Below the pieces are notes generated by a model, which worked only from the letters and a program-made list of their open reading frames with translations, made no database searches and was not told the origin of the DNA. From IMG/VR virus record IMGVR_UViG_3300032579_000020, positions 1 through 52,751 of that record: 52,751 nt of DNA. One strand, written 5' to 3'. This document shows, piece by piece, positions 34,891 to 45,265 of this stretch. Numbering within the stretch: position 1 is the stretch's first letter; every line of letters starts with the position of its first letter. The stretch is from a virus. The position numbers and the translations under genes are program-made.

Positions 34891-36846
34891 TTATTTTGAG
34901 ACTTCCACGGTTGCGCAGCCGAGCAGGTTGCTAACTGGTCCTGCGTATCCAAGGTTGCGAAGGAAAACTTGCGCGTATCCGAATGTGAAGTTGTAATTGC
35001 CGGGCGTGGCAAAAGTTTTATTGGTTAGCGGGCGGCTGAAGCGATAATAATCGTACCCGCTGCCGGTGCCTGCATAATCGGATGACTGCAAAGGTATCAA
35101 GCACAGCCCGTCAGGGCCGCTTCCGCCTATATTTTCCCGATATACCTCAACGCAAAGATTGCTGATTGCAGCGCCCACAAGATTGCTGCGCGTAAAAGCG
35201 ATGTTGCCCGACACGTTGATAATATTTGTAGCGTATGCCGGAAGTGGCGTTAGTACGCTGTACGTAGCCGAGTTGACCGCATTAGACGCGAGAATAAATG
35301 TGCCGCCCGTGATGTAGCAAAACCCGGCGCACCATGTTTGAGCTTGCGTCACCGTCACACCGTTAAACGTGCCGCCGATATAGTTACCCGTCGCCGGATT
35401 AATGCTTGCAGTGACCACGCCAGCCCCGTTTGTCCACGCGCTCGTGGTTCCATTGGTTCCGCTTGACGCTCCGCCTGATATGGTTCCGAGGTTTACATTG
35501 CCGCCTGCGTTGACGTTACTTGTGGAGCCGTTAACCGTGACCGAGCGCACGAACTGGTTGCTACCGGCAAAGGCCGCGCTACCAAGATTGGTAGTTGCTG
35601 TATATGCCGTCATAGCATTCCAAAACGCCCCTGTGCTGATAAGCGCATTCGTTGCGCCCCATGTCGCGAACTCGTTGGTGTTGTGCGTGACGATGTTGCC
35701 GAAGGTTGCGATGGTGGTGCTGTTGGTCGTCGCCATGGCGAGCGCGTTGGAGGCCGTCAGGCCGATGTTAGCGATGTTGGCCGTGCTCACCTCGACGCCG
35801 TTGATCGTAAACGCCGGGTCGCCTTGGAGCGAACCGTCCGTCACAATGTTAAGCGCAGGTCCGATTGTGACATACCCGTGCGCGTAAATCCCCAGCCCCG
35901 GTGCCGGAAGATAGGGGATGTTGATGTATCCACCGTATAAATCATCACTGATCGAATCCGACGCTTTGATCGTGAAGTTGTGGACACCGTTGATGGTGTT
36001 GAGCTGCGCCACATTGTTCGAGTCCAGCAGCGCCGCCGTCCCCAGCGCCACGGTGCCCGTCAGCGCCGCCCCGCCGCCAAGCGTGATGCCCGACACGTAA
36101 CTGCCCGTGATGCTTCCGCCGCTGCTGTTGGTTAGGCTGGCTGCGAGCTGATATGCGTCGTCGGCCCTGCCCTGCGCCGTCGCCACCGCCGCTACGCTTG
36201 CAACCGCAACATCTCCTGTTGAACCGTTTACAGTCCTTACATAAGGTCCATTAATCCAGCCACCACCGCCAGAGACGCCAGCGTGATATACAAGCTGACT
36301 AAGGCTTGAGTAGTTAAGGTCAACCCACGCAAGACCGAACGTGGTATTGGTACTCTGATAAGTAGCACTCCACGGAGGATATAAGAACGTGTATTTAGAG
36401 CAATCTATTGGTGCCAAGGTGTTTGTGGGCCATGCGCTATTCTTGTATCCATCGCGGATAAACTGGATAGAACCATGAGATGCGGTCGTTACATTGGTAT
36501 TTGAGTTCTCGCAGAATCCAGCACCGTATAAGAAGTTGCCGTATATGTTGCAGTTTGTCGGGGCAAGCACAGCCTTGTAGGTGCCATTCGCTGCGTCAAT
36601 CACAGTACAAACTGCCTCAAAGTAGTTGCTTGAGTTCTGGTTCTGTTGAACGAAGAAGAATGGAGTACGGTTTGTAAGGGCCACTGAATCTGTATCGTTA
36701 GTAAGCCGAACAGTCCAGCCCTGAAGGTTTCCCTGATAGGCCGTCAACTGCGGGGCCGAAGGGCTGTTGAAGTCAACAGTTACAGGGCGTAGAATCTGTC
36801 CAAAGCACGATGCAGTAAGCAGAAGGAAAGCTAATAGTTTCTTCAC
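34891..36846 (-). CDS. Tail fibre or spike protein with signal-like N-terminus, 651 aa
   Basis: GTG start with GGAG seven bases upstream. The N-terminus MKKLLAFLLLTASCFGQ looks like a signal sequence. Then comes a beta-rich, Asn/Thr/Ser-rich region, a low-complexity middle with repeated short motifs (TAYTATTNLG, VNGSTSNVNAGGN), and a more globular end. This is typical of receptor-binding fibres. Roughly 35640-36230 is much richer in GC than the flanks, suggesting a swapped domain. A strong promoter lies just upstream. Which part binds the host is unknown. Confidence 0.72.
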   Translation of the reverse strand: MKKLLAFLLLTASCFGQILRPVTVDFNSPSAPQLTAYQGNLQGWTVRLTNDTDSVALTNRTPFFFVQQNQNSSNYFEAVCTVIDAANGTYKAVLAPTNCNIYGNFLYGAGFCENSNTNVTTASHGSIQFIRDGYKNSAWPTNTLAPIDCSKYTFLYPPWSATYQSTNTTFGLAWVDLNYSSLSQLVYHAGVSGGGGWINGPYVRTVNGSTGDVAVASVAAVATAQGRADDAYQLAASLTNSSGGSITGSYVSGITLGGGAALTGTVALGTAALLDSNNVAQLNTINGVHNFTIKASDSISDDLYGGYINIPYLPAPGLGIYAHGYVTIGPALNIVTDGSLQGDPAFTINGVEVSTANIANIGLTASNALAMATTNSTTIATFGNIVTHNTNEFATWGATNALISTGAFWNAMTAYTATTNLGSAAFAGSNQFVRSVTVNGSTSNVNAGGNVNLGTISGGASSGTNGTTSAWTNGAGVVTASINPATGNYIGGTFNGVTVTQAQTWCAGFCYITGGTFILASNAVNSATYSVLTPLPAYATNIINVSGNIAFTRSNLVGAAISNLCVEVYRENIGGSGPDGLCLIPLQSSDYAGTGSGYDYYRFSRPLTNKTFATPGNYNFTFGYAQVFLRNLGYAGPVSNLLGCATVEVSK

Positions 36847-36868
36847 TTGGTTCTCCGTAATGTTTGCT

Positions 36869-36897
36869 ATTATGCCAGATTAAGGCACTAGTGTCAA
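36869..36897 (-). promoter_or_regulatory. Near-consensus sigma70 promoter for the tail fibre operon
   Basis: On the minus strand, TTGACA (36892-36897) and CATAAT (36869-36874) have a 17-base spacer. The -35 element overlaps the stop codon of the 2075-residue gene. It would drive the fibre gene and the genes to 32014. Confidence 0.75.
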
Positions 36898-39800
36898 GGT
36901 ATCAGGTGTGATGCGCCGGTAAGCTTGTTCATAGAACCAAGCGGGATGCCAAACGTTTCGCTGAACAGATCGGTTGAGCTGTTAGTGATGCGCGTTATAG
37001 CCTTCCTGCGAGCTTCATCATGGGCCATCCACTGCTTTCCTGTCTTCTGATTCTGGTTCTGTAGGTTGTTCTTTAGGCGTACCGTATCTGTAAGTATGCG
37101 AGCTAGGTTGCTGAACTGAGAACCAAAGGCCATGTCCTGACCTACGCGGTTCTGCGCGCCAGCCATGTATGAGGCATCGCCGGTCTCTAGAGCTGTAAAG
37201 AACCCTGAAATCATTCCAGAGAACATACGGCCAGCCGGTAGCACGTCTGCACTTGAGGCGGCCCAAGTCCACTTGAACCTAGCCACTGCGTCCTTTAGGT
37301 TCTTAGCTTCCTTCTTCTCGTCTTCGTGACCATAGTTCTGTGCCACCCAATTATAGTACTTCTCTTTTGAGAAGTCTGCGCCAGCTAGGATAGCGCCTGA
37401 AGCTACAGCTCCGAATGCTATGGTCTTCACGAAGTCAATCTGCGCGTTCACGTCTTTAGGATGTCTAGCAAGCGTCATTCCGGCGCGCTGCATCTGGTTA
37501 AACATAGCGAGAGGAACGTGTTGATAGCGAGTAGCAAGCCGTCCGGCAGTACCGCGAGATGCCAAATCAACCTTCCAGCCGCGCTCGCCTACAGGTTGCA
37601 GCTTGAACAGCGCCTCTGATGCGGCGTAGTTGACCGCAGCGATCTTATCGTCGCCTTTAAGTTCAGGGTGCATACGCTCAACGAACGAGGCTGCGGCCGT
37701 GATTGTCTGCTTAACCGTGTAGTTGTCAGACCAGCGAATAAGCGCAGTAGAAGCATTACGCATCTTGTTGAGTGCGCTTGTGTCGCCTAGGACGGCCCTA
37801 GCGCCCTGCTGCTCCATGTGCTCGAACAGTTCAGGCGTCTGCATCTGCGACTCTAGGCGGTACTTTAGGTACGCGCCACCTGAGCCATTAAGATAGGTAT
37901 TGATGTCTTGTTGAGGCAGAGAACGAAGCGACTTCATCCAGTCACGCACGGAGAACATAACCGCGATGTTAGGCGTGTTAGCAAACTGCTTGATAGCAAC
38001 GAATGGGTTAGAGAAGCGTGCCACATCTTGGAACCTGAACAAGTTGTTTACGAGCGGCAGGCCATTCTTGTCGTAGATGCCTTCTATGTTGGCTAGATGC
38101 CGCAAGAGTTGCTTTCGGTACTTATCGCCCATCTTTGTCTGTATTGCGTCAATCATTGACTTGTTGTTGATAATCCTGCGCCACTTCGATACCAACTGAG
38201 CATGACCCACGAAGTTTGACGACTCGTTAACCATGTTGTTGAACACAGAGAACGCGTTCTTGACCGTCATGGCGTTCGAGTTTCCGGTTCTTTCCTTGAG
38301 TGGATTCCAGTTGCCGAATCGGTTAAACATACCGTTATCAACCTCGCCGAACTGGTTCTTCATCTCTGGTGGGTGCGACACGAACCGACGCCAGTAGTTG
38401 TCAATGCGCTTGAAGTCTTTCCCGTAGTATTCCTTTGCGATAGGCTCGATTAGCTCGCCCATCTTCTTGGTTACTTCCAGCATCTTGCGTGCGATCATAT
38501 CACCGTGGCTACCTGCCGCGTACTGCACCTGCTTCTCGAAAGCTGCGAAGTTCTTCTCTTTCTCTTCCTTGGTGAATCCGAAGATAACCTTCTTGCCTTC
38601 TTCGGTGGCAAATCCGTTGTTCTTGATAAAGTCTCTATCTGTAGCATTACGCATCTGGATAGCAAGGTTCAGGCGCTCTGCTTCTTGAAGCGAGTGCTGC
38701 TGATGATTGATAACTAGGTCAACCTTTCCCTTGTCGCCGTTCATCTGCTTCCATAGGCTACGAATCTCAGGGAAGATAGCCTTGGCGATATTCTGCACGT
38801 TAGATGCGCGAACGCCTGCATGAACCAAGTCTGTGCTTAGTTCCTTGCCCATCTCTTCACTGAGTCTAGCGAACGCTGTAGAAGCGTTGCTGTACGCGTT
38901 CAGGATGACGTTCTTGAGCTTGTGAACGTTGCTATGCTCAAGCATGGAGCCAACCTTGTCGGCGGCTACCGCTGTCTTCATGGCGTGTACAGCCCAATCA
39001 GGCATGGCGCTGTTAGAACCGAAGATGCGGTCAATAAGTTGCATGCGCGTCTTTACGCCTTCTAGGCTGATAGGCAGTCCGTTCTTCATCATACCAAGAG
39101 CCATATCGCGTAGCTTGCCATAGGAATGACCGATGGGGTCTTCGATGGCTAGGCGGCGAGCTTCTAGGTTGCTGGCTGCTGGATGAGTAGGCGATGCGTC
39201 TAGGTGCGGATTCTCAATCTTCGCATTCTCTAGCTCCTTCATCTTGTCATAGCTGAAGTCCGAGCGTGTGGACGCAAGCTTTACCATTGCTTCCAAAGAA
39301 GCACCAGCAGCGGTCTGCGACTTTGCAATAGAGTCCATCAACTCTGTAAGAGCGTTAGACTGCGGCAGACCGATAAGCTTGGCGATATGCTCCACCATTG
39401 CCTTGAATGCGTTGGCAACATTACCAAGCATCGTTGTAGGCTCTTTGATACTAGATAGGTAATCGTAGGCTTCTTTGTGAGTAAGGGCGTACGAAACGAA
39501 CTCCCACATGGAGCCGCGAACCTGAGCAGCGCCTTGCTTGTTACCGTGTTCATTCTCTAGCTTCAACGCTAGGTCTTCACGGTGAGCGCGCCACAGCTTC
39601 TCAAGCTGCTTCCATCCTGACTGTTGTTCTGGCGTTAGGCTTTCAAGGTTATGAATGCCCTGTAAAATTGCCTTGTGAGTAGCAGCGTGGATTGCCTCGT
39701 GTAAAGGAATCTCAGCGCCATGCTTCTCTAGGTAGTGCAGGTTAATCTCGATGCTGTTTAGTTTGCTGCGATATAGACCAGCAGAGCGATATGGGTCGTT

Positions 39801-42800
39801 TGTGTAAACAACGTCAATCTTGTCGGTTCCGGGGAGCTTGCCGAGAAGTTCCGCAAGCCTATTCATCATGTATCCGTGCTTCTTGTCTTTAGAAGCTTGC
39901 GCCAGAACGTCACGCAGCGAGCCGTGCTTAACCTCTCCGCCGATTGGAACGTTGAGTTTTGTTCCATCAGGAGCAACTACGTCTCGTGGCTTGACTATAG
40001 CGCCAGCAAGCTTCTCTCCAGACACAAGCTTAGGATTCTCACGCGATTTACGCAGTTCTTCTTTAACGGCATCCTGTAATGCGTTGATCTTCTCAACTGC
40101 TTTATCGAGTGTAATCTTCTCGCCAGTATATGGGTCTTTAAGCTTGCCCAAAACCGAACCCTTCTTGTTCTCGTTTTCTTTAAACCTATACGAGTCGTTT
40201 ACAACCTTCTCCCAAGCATCAAGCTGCTGGCGAGCGGTTGCAAGTGTTCCGTCTGCATTCTTTGGCGCTTCAACCTTCTTGAACTCAGCGTCTATCACTG
40301 GTTCCGTTTTATTCGGAAGTTGTTTTGGCTCTTCCTTAGCTGGCAGCTCGGCTTTCTTGCTCTTCTCGTATTCAGCCAGACGCTCATCAACGTGCTTGTA
40401 GAACTCAGCAAGTGCAGCCTTGCGCTGCTCTGGCGTCATCTTCTCTTTAGGGCTTCCAAGCTTCTCGGCAAACTCAGCCAAGAACTCACGACGCATATTA
40501 GCTACATCCTTGCCAGTAGACTTAATTCCGAGACGCTTTGTTACCGCCTCAATCCTCTGATCTACAGGGTCAACGATTGCTTGGATGTGGTCAGGAAGCT
40601 CTGTATTTGGTGCGGCTGCGTTTGGCGCGTCTGGAGTCGTGGTCATCTCTACCGAGTGACTCTTTGGCTCAGTACGGCCAGCTCGCTCTATATCAGCAAC
40701 GGCTAGCGCCTGCACTGTTCCGGTTGGCTCTAACTTGCCAGTTGGACCCTCTTTAGCGCGGCGAACCTTGACATAATCTCCGCGCTCGTTAGTCTCGCCA
40801 GTCATTATCCAAGGCGTTGTCTCGCCCTTCTTACCACTGGCTAGGTGAATCTCTCTGTCTGGTTCAATGGCTACGTCGCGCTCAACACCTTCGCCATCAC
40901 GCATCTTAACGTGAGTGCGAGCAGGTTTAACCGGAGATACAGGCTTCTTTGGAACAGTAACAGCAGGACCGGCGGCAGTACCACTTTCTGGCGGCTTCTT
41001 ATCCTTCGCCGCCTTCTCCTTAGCAGCCTTCTCGTTGGCGCGCTCTTGAGCCTTCTTGGACTTATCGAAGTCACGAGCCTGCTTCTTCTGATCGCGCTCG
41101 AAAGCAACTAGTTCTGGATGCGGCTTTACACCTGCAACGATCTTGGCGTAGTCTTTAAGCTTCGCCTCGTTTACGGTATCTTCAACCGGAGGCAGGTAAA
41201 GCTCTGGATGCTGCTTGTTAATCTCAGCACGCTGCTTGTTGTACTCAGCCATTACATCAGCGTGGTACTTCATCTTCTCTGGAATAGTAGCGTCTTGAGG
41301 CAGTGGTTTCCACTTGCCCATAGACTTAGCATCTCGACGCTCTGTATCCTTAGCTGCGGCTTCTTCTACAAATTGTGCTAGGCGACCTTCAGAGTGCTTA
41401 ACACCATGCTTGTCAGCAATGTCATTAAGCTCTAGCTGAATAGCCCGCTTGTTGTCCTTCCAGTCCATACCGGCATCAGCAAGCTCGGAAACGCGTGCAT
41501 CCGAATGAGCCTTCATCTCTTTCCAAGCGTTTAGCGAGGAATTAGTAGCATGAAGCTCCGCCTGCTGTGCTGCCTCTTCTGGCGTAGTATTGAAGAACTC
41601 GAACAGTCCGGCCTTGGACTTCTCGATAATGTTGACATCCTGCTGTCCAGTGATGTCTCGGAACTCCTGATTAATCTCGTCGCGCTTCTCTTTAATCTCG
41701 GAAGCCGTCATGTCGTCAAGATCAACCGGAGAAATCATGTGCTTCTCTCGAAGCATATTAATGGCGTTCTCGCTCTTTGTGGCGAGTTCATTCTGAGACT
41801 TAGCAACCTCTGCCGACTCAGTAACCTGACGCTTGCTGGTAGCATCAGCTTCCTTGGCAAGCTTAGTCTGCGCCTCACGAACCTCGCCTACACCACGAGC
41901 AACCCCACCAACAATACCCATGCCAAGTGCCATAGGAATAGAGTCCTTGGCTACCTGCCACTCACGCTGCACCAAGTCCCACCCCTCAAGTACGGCATAC
42001 TTCGGGTCGTTAAGCTTCTCAGAAGTAGCACCAATAACACCACGCTCGATGTCTCGCATCTTCTGCGTGCGCGAAGCATCGTTCATCTGCCAGCGTGAAG
42101 CTAGGTCAGACGCAACCATTGCGCCTTCCATCTTGGCTGCACCAGCTACGGTCTCTTTGAACGCGTTCTTGATTCCGTTCTTAACGCCAGCGCCAGCAGC
42201 CTCCATAAAGGCTGGCTTTAGATACTGCTTAAGAGCCTTAGGCATACCAACAGAGAACACGGATGCGCCCAATAGACCAGCGGTGTCCGTAGCGTGGTCT
42301 AGGATGTCCATATCCACGCCAGGGTTCTGCTTAATCATCTCAGTCTTGAGTTCTCCAGAGATTTGACGACCCCATGTGGCGTAGTTGATTACACCAGAAC
42401 CAACTATGTTGGCTGCATTGGCAACGCCATGAGCGCCCTTCCAGCCAAGCCTAGCTGCGTCCAGCATACCCTTCAATGTTCTGGTGGAGCGCGCAGCTTC
42501 AATAGCCGCAAGCGTTTCGCCGCTAAACTCTGCTGTGCCGGTTAGGTGCAGAGCCGCCTGAATCGCAGCTTCCTTACCAACCTCCATAGCCATAGACTTC
42601 AGAATTGTAGGATTTGCAGTCCCAAGGAAGAACTGCTTCATCATACTGTCTGCCTTGATCGGGTCGCTCTCCTGCATACTAACGTGTTTATCTGTTAGTT
42701 CTGCAATATACTTATGAAGCTCGCGCCGTTGTTCAGGGTCTTTAACGTTGTCAGCGATAGAGTTCTGCGTAGATGCAAGTAGGTCTGTTCCTTTAGAACG

Positions 42801-43121
42801 GCCATACTGCTCCCACCAGTCGGCCAGCAGGCCACGGTCAGGATTGCCGTCTGCGGCTTGCTGCTCCTGCATATTGACTACAGCAGCTCTTGCGGCAGTA
42901 ATCTGCTCAAGCATTGACTCAGGTGTGGACTTAGGTGGTGCAGCAATAGGCGCAGGCGGTGCTTTAGGCGTCACTCTGAACTGATTGTATCCGCCTTCGT
43001 CAACGCCTAGACCCATATCCTGCAAGGCAGACATTGCCTGCTTAGACGAGGATTGAACTAAATCTGCCGTTGAATCGCTATCAGAACTACCAGTGTTTAG
43101 GAAGTCTGTATTAATAGGCAT
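36894..43121 (-). CDS. Giant internal virion (polyvalent-type) protein, 2075 aa
   Basis: The N-terminal 500 residues are helical with hydrophobic patches (GLLGASVFSVGMP, MALGMGIVGGVARG), then long charged helices and a K/E/P-rich linker (about residues 690-850). A zincin motif H1141-E-A-I-H1145 follows in LHEAIHAATHK. The C-terminal third (NPFVAIKQFANTPNIAV, YQHVPLAMFNQM, and VASGAILAGADF) resembles the membrane-active ends of ejected podoviral proteins. Such proteins enter the cell with the DNA and can form a conduit and cut host targets. No transglycosylase motif was found with certainty. Ends overlap the fibre promoter. Confidence 0.78.
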   Translation of the reverse strand: MPINTDFLNTGSSDSDSTADLVQSSSKQAMSALQDMGLGVDEGGYNQFRVTPKAPPAPIAAPPKSTPESMLEQITAARAAVVNMQEQQAADGNPDRGLLADWWEQYGRSKGTDLLASTQNSIADNVKDPEQRRELHKYIAELTDKHVSMQESDPIKADSMMKQFFLGTANPTILKSMAMEVGKEAAIQAALHLTGTAEFSGETLAAIEAARSTRTLKGMLDAARLGWKGAHGVANAANIVGSGVINYATWGRQISGELKTEMIKQNPGVDMDILDHATDTAGLLGASVFSVGMPKALKQYLKPAFMEAAGAGVKNGIKNAFKETVAGAAKMEGAMVASDLASRWQMNDASRTQKMRDIERGVIGATSEKLNDPKYAVLEGWDLVQREWQVAKDSIPMALGMGIVGGVARGVGEVREAQTKLAKEADATSKRQVTESAEVAKSQNELATKSENAINMLREKHMISPVDLDDMTASEIKEKRDEINQEFRDITGQQDVNIIEKSKAGLFEFFNTTPEEAAQQAELHATNSSLNAWKEMKAHSDARVSELADAGMDWKDNKRAIQLELNDIADKHGVKHSEGRLAQFVEEAAAKDTERRDAKSMGKWKPLPQDATIPEKMKYHADVMAEYNKQRAEINKQHPELYLPPVEDTVNEAKLKDYAKIVAGVKPHPELVAFERDQKKQARDFDKSKKAQERANEKAAKEKAAKDKKPPESGTAAGPAVTVPKKPVSPVKPARTHVKMRDGEGVERDVAIEPDREIHLASGKKGETTPWIMTGETNERGDYVKVRRAKEGPTGKLEPTGTVQALAVADIERAGRTEPKSHSVEMTTTPDAPNAAAPNTELPDHIQAIVDPVDQRIEAVTKRLGIKSTGKDVANMRREFLAEFAEKLGSPKEKMTPEQRKAALAEFYKHVDERLAEYEKSKKAELPAKEEPKQLPNKTEPVIDAEFKKVEAPKNADGTLATARQQLDAWEKVVNDSYRFKENENKKGSVLGKLKDPYTGEKITLDKAVEKINALQDAVKEELRKSRENPKLVSGEKLAGAIVKPRDVVAPDGTKLNVPIGGEVKHGSLRDVLAQASKDKKHGYMMNRLAELLGKLPGTDKIDVVYTNDPYRSAGLYRSKLNSIEINLHYLEKHGAEIPLHEAIHAATHKAILQGIHNLESLTPEQQSGWKQLEKLWRAHREDLALKLENEHGNKQGAAQVRGSMWEFVSYALTHKEAYDYLSSIKEPTTMLGNVANAFKAMVEHIAKLIGLPQSNALTELMDSIAKSQTAAGASLEAMVKLASTRSDFSYDKMKELENAKIENPHLDASPTHPAASNLEARRLAIEDPIGHSYGKLRDMALGMMKNGLPISLEGVKTRMQLIDRIFGSNSAMPDWAVHAMKTAVAADKVGSMLEHSNVHKLKNVILNAYSNASTAFARLSEEMGKELSTDLVHAGVRASNVQNIAKAIFPEIRSLWKQMNGDKGKVDLVINHQQHSLQEAERLNLAIQMRNATDRDFIKNNGFATEEGKKVIFGFTKEEKEKNFAAFEKQVQYAAGSHGDMIARKMLEVTKKMGELIEPIAKEYYGKDFKRIDNYWRRFVSHPPEMKNQFGEVDNGMFNRFGNWNPLKERTGNSNAMTVKNAFSVFNNMVNESSNFVGHAQLVSKWRRIINNKSMIDAIQTKMGDKYRKQLLRHLANIEGIYDKNGLPLVNNLFRFQDVARFSNPFVAIKQFANTPNIAVMFSVRDWMKSLRSLPQQDINTYLNGSGGAYLKYRLESQMQTPELFEHMEQQGARAVLGDTSALNKMRNASTALIRWSDNYTVKQTITAAASFVERMHPELKGDDKIAAVNYAASEALFKLQPVGERGWKVDLASRGTAGRLATRYQHVPLAMFNQMQRAGMTLARHPKDVNAQIDFVKTIAFGAVASGAILAGADFSKEKYYNWVAQNYGHEDEKKEAKNLKDAVARFKWTWAASSADVLPAGRMFSGMISGFFTALETGDASYMAGAQNRVGQDMAFGSQFSNLARILTDTVRLKNNLQNQNQKTGKQWMAHDEARRKAITRITNSSTDLFSETFGIPLGSMNKLTGASHLIP

Positions 43122-43123
43122 TG

Positions 43124-44560
43124 TTATTTACCGGATAGAGCCTTTTGCAGGTCGGCATCATTCTTCAGCGCATCTGGATTGTTCTTGTTGGCAATCATCA
43201 TAGCCTGTGCAACGCTATATATAGGGTGCTTCTTGTAAGTATCACCATTCAGCGGTGTCTTCGTCTGCTCTGTAAATTTATGCTCTTTAGGCAACTTCAT
43301 AATTCGATTAGCCAGCGCAAGAACGTCGGCGTCATTTAGCGACGCCTTATCGGCTTCCTTGCCCTTGAGATAGTCCATTGTTTGCTTCATGGCTGCGGCT
43401 TCAACAATTTTGTTGTTCTGACCCTTAGGCTGCATATTCGCAGCGGCGATACCTTCGTTCTTCAGGTGGCCGCGAGCCATCTCCTGACCGAACTGCTGGT
43501 TCTTCATTTGGTCGAGCTTCATGCCGTACTGGTCTGCTGAGTTGATTGGCCCTGCCTTGTCGTTCCAAGTGCGATGGGCGCTAAGACCACCGGCCCCCTG
43601 ATTGAACTGTTCCCAAGAAGGTGAGGCCGATTTAGACTGTGCAAGCCAGTTGACGTCAGACTTCTCGTTTCGAGCGCCATTAGCAAGCTGCTGTTGAAGC
43701 TGTTCGTATGTCTGACCAGTCGCCTGCGCCGGTGGAACGTTTGTGAACCCAAAGCCATTAGCGCCGTTCTGGCCAGCGGTAAAACCTCTAACACTACCTC
43801 CGCCAGTCTTTGCGCGCTGCAATGCCTGCTGGTAAGCAGCTTGAGCGTCATGAGACATGGAGCGAGGGTCTTGTGCGAATGGTCGGCTGTTAGTTACATC
43901 ACCATAGCCAGTCGACCCGATCTGATTCCCGGTAGGTCCATTGACGGTGCTGTAATCGTTCTGTCCGCCATGAGCATAGTATGCGTGGCGATCATTCAGA
44001 GTACCATACATTGTCTTGTTCTGAGCTGTAGTAGAACTGCCGATCTGAGGGCCAAGTTGACCATACGCCGTGATGTTTGATTGAATTGGAAGCTGCTTTG
44101 CCTGCTGCTGCTGTGACGTATTTTGCCAAATAGGTTGCTGTACGCTATCGGTTGTAATCTTGGCCGCCTGAGCATCGCCAAAGAGTGAGCTACGTGCAGC
44201 ACCGGCTAGTCCATTTGCCATCCAGTTCAACCCGCCAGCAATTCCGCCGTTCTGCGGCGTGAACTTATCAATACCAACAGCACGACCGAAGCGACCAAAG
44301 GCACCTTGGTCAGACCAGAATGGAGCGCCTCCATTCTGCGGTTCGGCAGGTAGTACTTGCCGAGAATTGCTCTGAGGAAACATATTGATAGATTGAGCAG
44401 GTTGCTGCTGACCAGCAGCAGAGTAGGCTGCGCCTGAATTTGTTAGGGTAGCTGGCTTATTGGCAGCCATCCACTTCTCGTATTCGTCACCAGCAATGTT
44501 GTTATTCATGCCAGCGCCGTAGTTCCAACCAGCCTGCGAAGCGTAAGGGTTATCAGCCAT
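43124..44560 (-). CDS. Gln/Asn-rich internal virion protein, 478 aa
   Basis: Low complexity, rich in Q, N, G, A and S over the first 380 residues, with many short Gln runs (QQQPAQS, TSQQQQAKQ). The last 100 residues are charged and helical (MKQTMDYLKGKEADKASL). Stands directly before the giant protein gene and has its own promoter, so both are probably core or ejection proteins. Function is inferred from place. Confidence 0.6.
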   Translation of the reverse strand: MADNPYASQAGWNYGAGMNNNIAGDEYEKWMAANKPATLTNSGAAYSAAGQQQPAQSINMFPQSNSRQVLPAEPQNGGAPFWSDQGAFGRFGRAVGIDKFTPQNGGIAGGLNWMANGLAGAARSSLFGDAQAAKITTDSVQQPIWQNTSQQQQAKQLPIQSNITAYGQLGPQIGSSTTAQNKTMYGTLNDRHAYYAHGGQNDYSTVNGPTGNQIGSTGYGDVTNSRPFAQDPRSMSHDAQAAYQQALQRAKTGGGSVRGFTAGQNGANGFGFTNVPPAQATGQTYEQLQQQLANGARNEKSDVNWLAQSKSASPSWEQFNQGAGGLSAHRTWNDKAGPINSADQYGMKLDQMKNQQFGQEMARGHLKNEGIAAANMQPKGQNNKIVEAAAMKQTMDYLKGKEADKASLNDADVLALANRIMKLPKEHKFTEQTKTPLNGDTYKKHPIYSVAQAMMIANKNNPDALKNDADLQKALSGK

Positions 44561-44584
44561 GTGTCACCATTCCTATCTGTGTAA

Positions 44585-44613
44585 ATTGTAGCAGTGTTAT
44601 AGAACTAAATCAA
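44585..44613 (-). promoter_or_regulatory. Sigma70-like promoter before the internal virion genes
   Basis: TTGATT (44608-44613) and TACAAT (44585-44590) on the minus strand have a 17-base spacer, in the 56-base gap before the 478-residue gene. Confidence 0.55.
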
Positions 44614-44616
44614 GTA

Positions 44617-45264
44617 TCAAGCGCTTCCGGCAATGAAGAACGTTCCAAAGTTTAGATTTATGTTATTAGACGTAAGCGTATATCCTGATGTTAGGTCGCC
44701 TTCAAGCGATACAGCAGAAACAACTTCACCGAAGTTCCAGCTATACCCGAGGATATTTCCGTCATAGTACCACTCTTCTAAAGTCACCTTGCCAGATGTA
44801 ATTACAACGTGGCCTAGTGTGACGTATACGTGATCGTCGTCGTCAGCTTGATCTGTTTCATTAGTTGTGTTCTCAACATAGCAAGACCCGGCACTCCCGC
44901 CGTTATCAAGCTGTGCGTAAATCCAGTTTCCACCCTCAGACAAGGAAAGATTGTCCGTGCCAGAGATAAGGATTGCCGTACGAGAGTGGCCTATTGTTCC
45001 GCCGTCTTCAAGGGTGAACGCAGTGACCGTTACCATGATATTCGGAATCAACGATACGCCTGTAACATTAGTGCCTGTATAGATGTACTTGTCGAAGCAT
45101 CCAACCTTCTTAACTTGAGTATCTGGAGTTGTCTCTGCGTGAAACCCTTCTCCGTATGTAGACACGTCACCTTGATCTTCCATTGCAGACGTGTTCTGCA
45201 TTGCTGTCTGGATGGCAAAGTTTGCAGCTTCTAATGCCTGCTGTGGAGTTGTGTTTGTTTGCAT
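44617..45264 (-). CDS. Structural protein, 215 aa
   Basis: A helical N-terminus (QQALEAANFAIQTAMQN) is followed by all-beta sequence rich in T, G, N and D (NIMVTVTAFTLEDGGT, DDDDHVYVTLGHVVI). This is a tail or collar protein plan. Only one base separates it from the upstream 658-residue gene. No family is recognised. Confidence 0.6.
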   Translation of the reverse strand: MQTNTTPQQALEAANFAIQTAMQNTSAMEDQGDVSTYGEGFHAETTPDTQVKKVGCFDKYIYTGTNVTGVSLIPNIMVTVTAFTLEDGGTIGHSRTAILISGTDNLSLSEGGNWIYAQLDNGGSAGSCYVENTTNETDQADDDDHVYVTLGHVVITSGKVTLEEWYYDGNILGYSWNFGEVVSAVSLEGDLTSGYTLTSNNINLNFGTFFIAGSA

Positions 45265-45265
45265 A

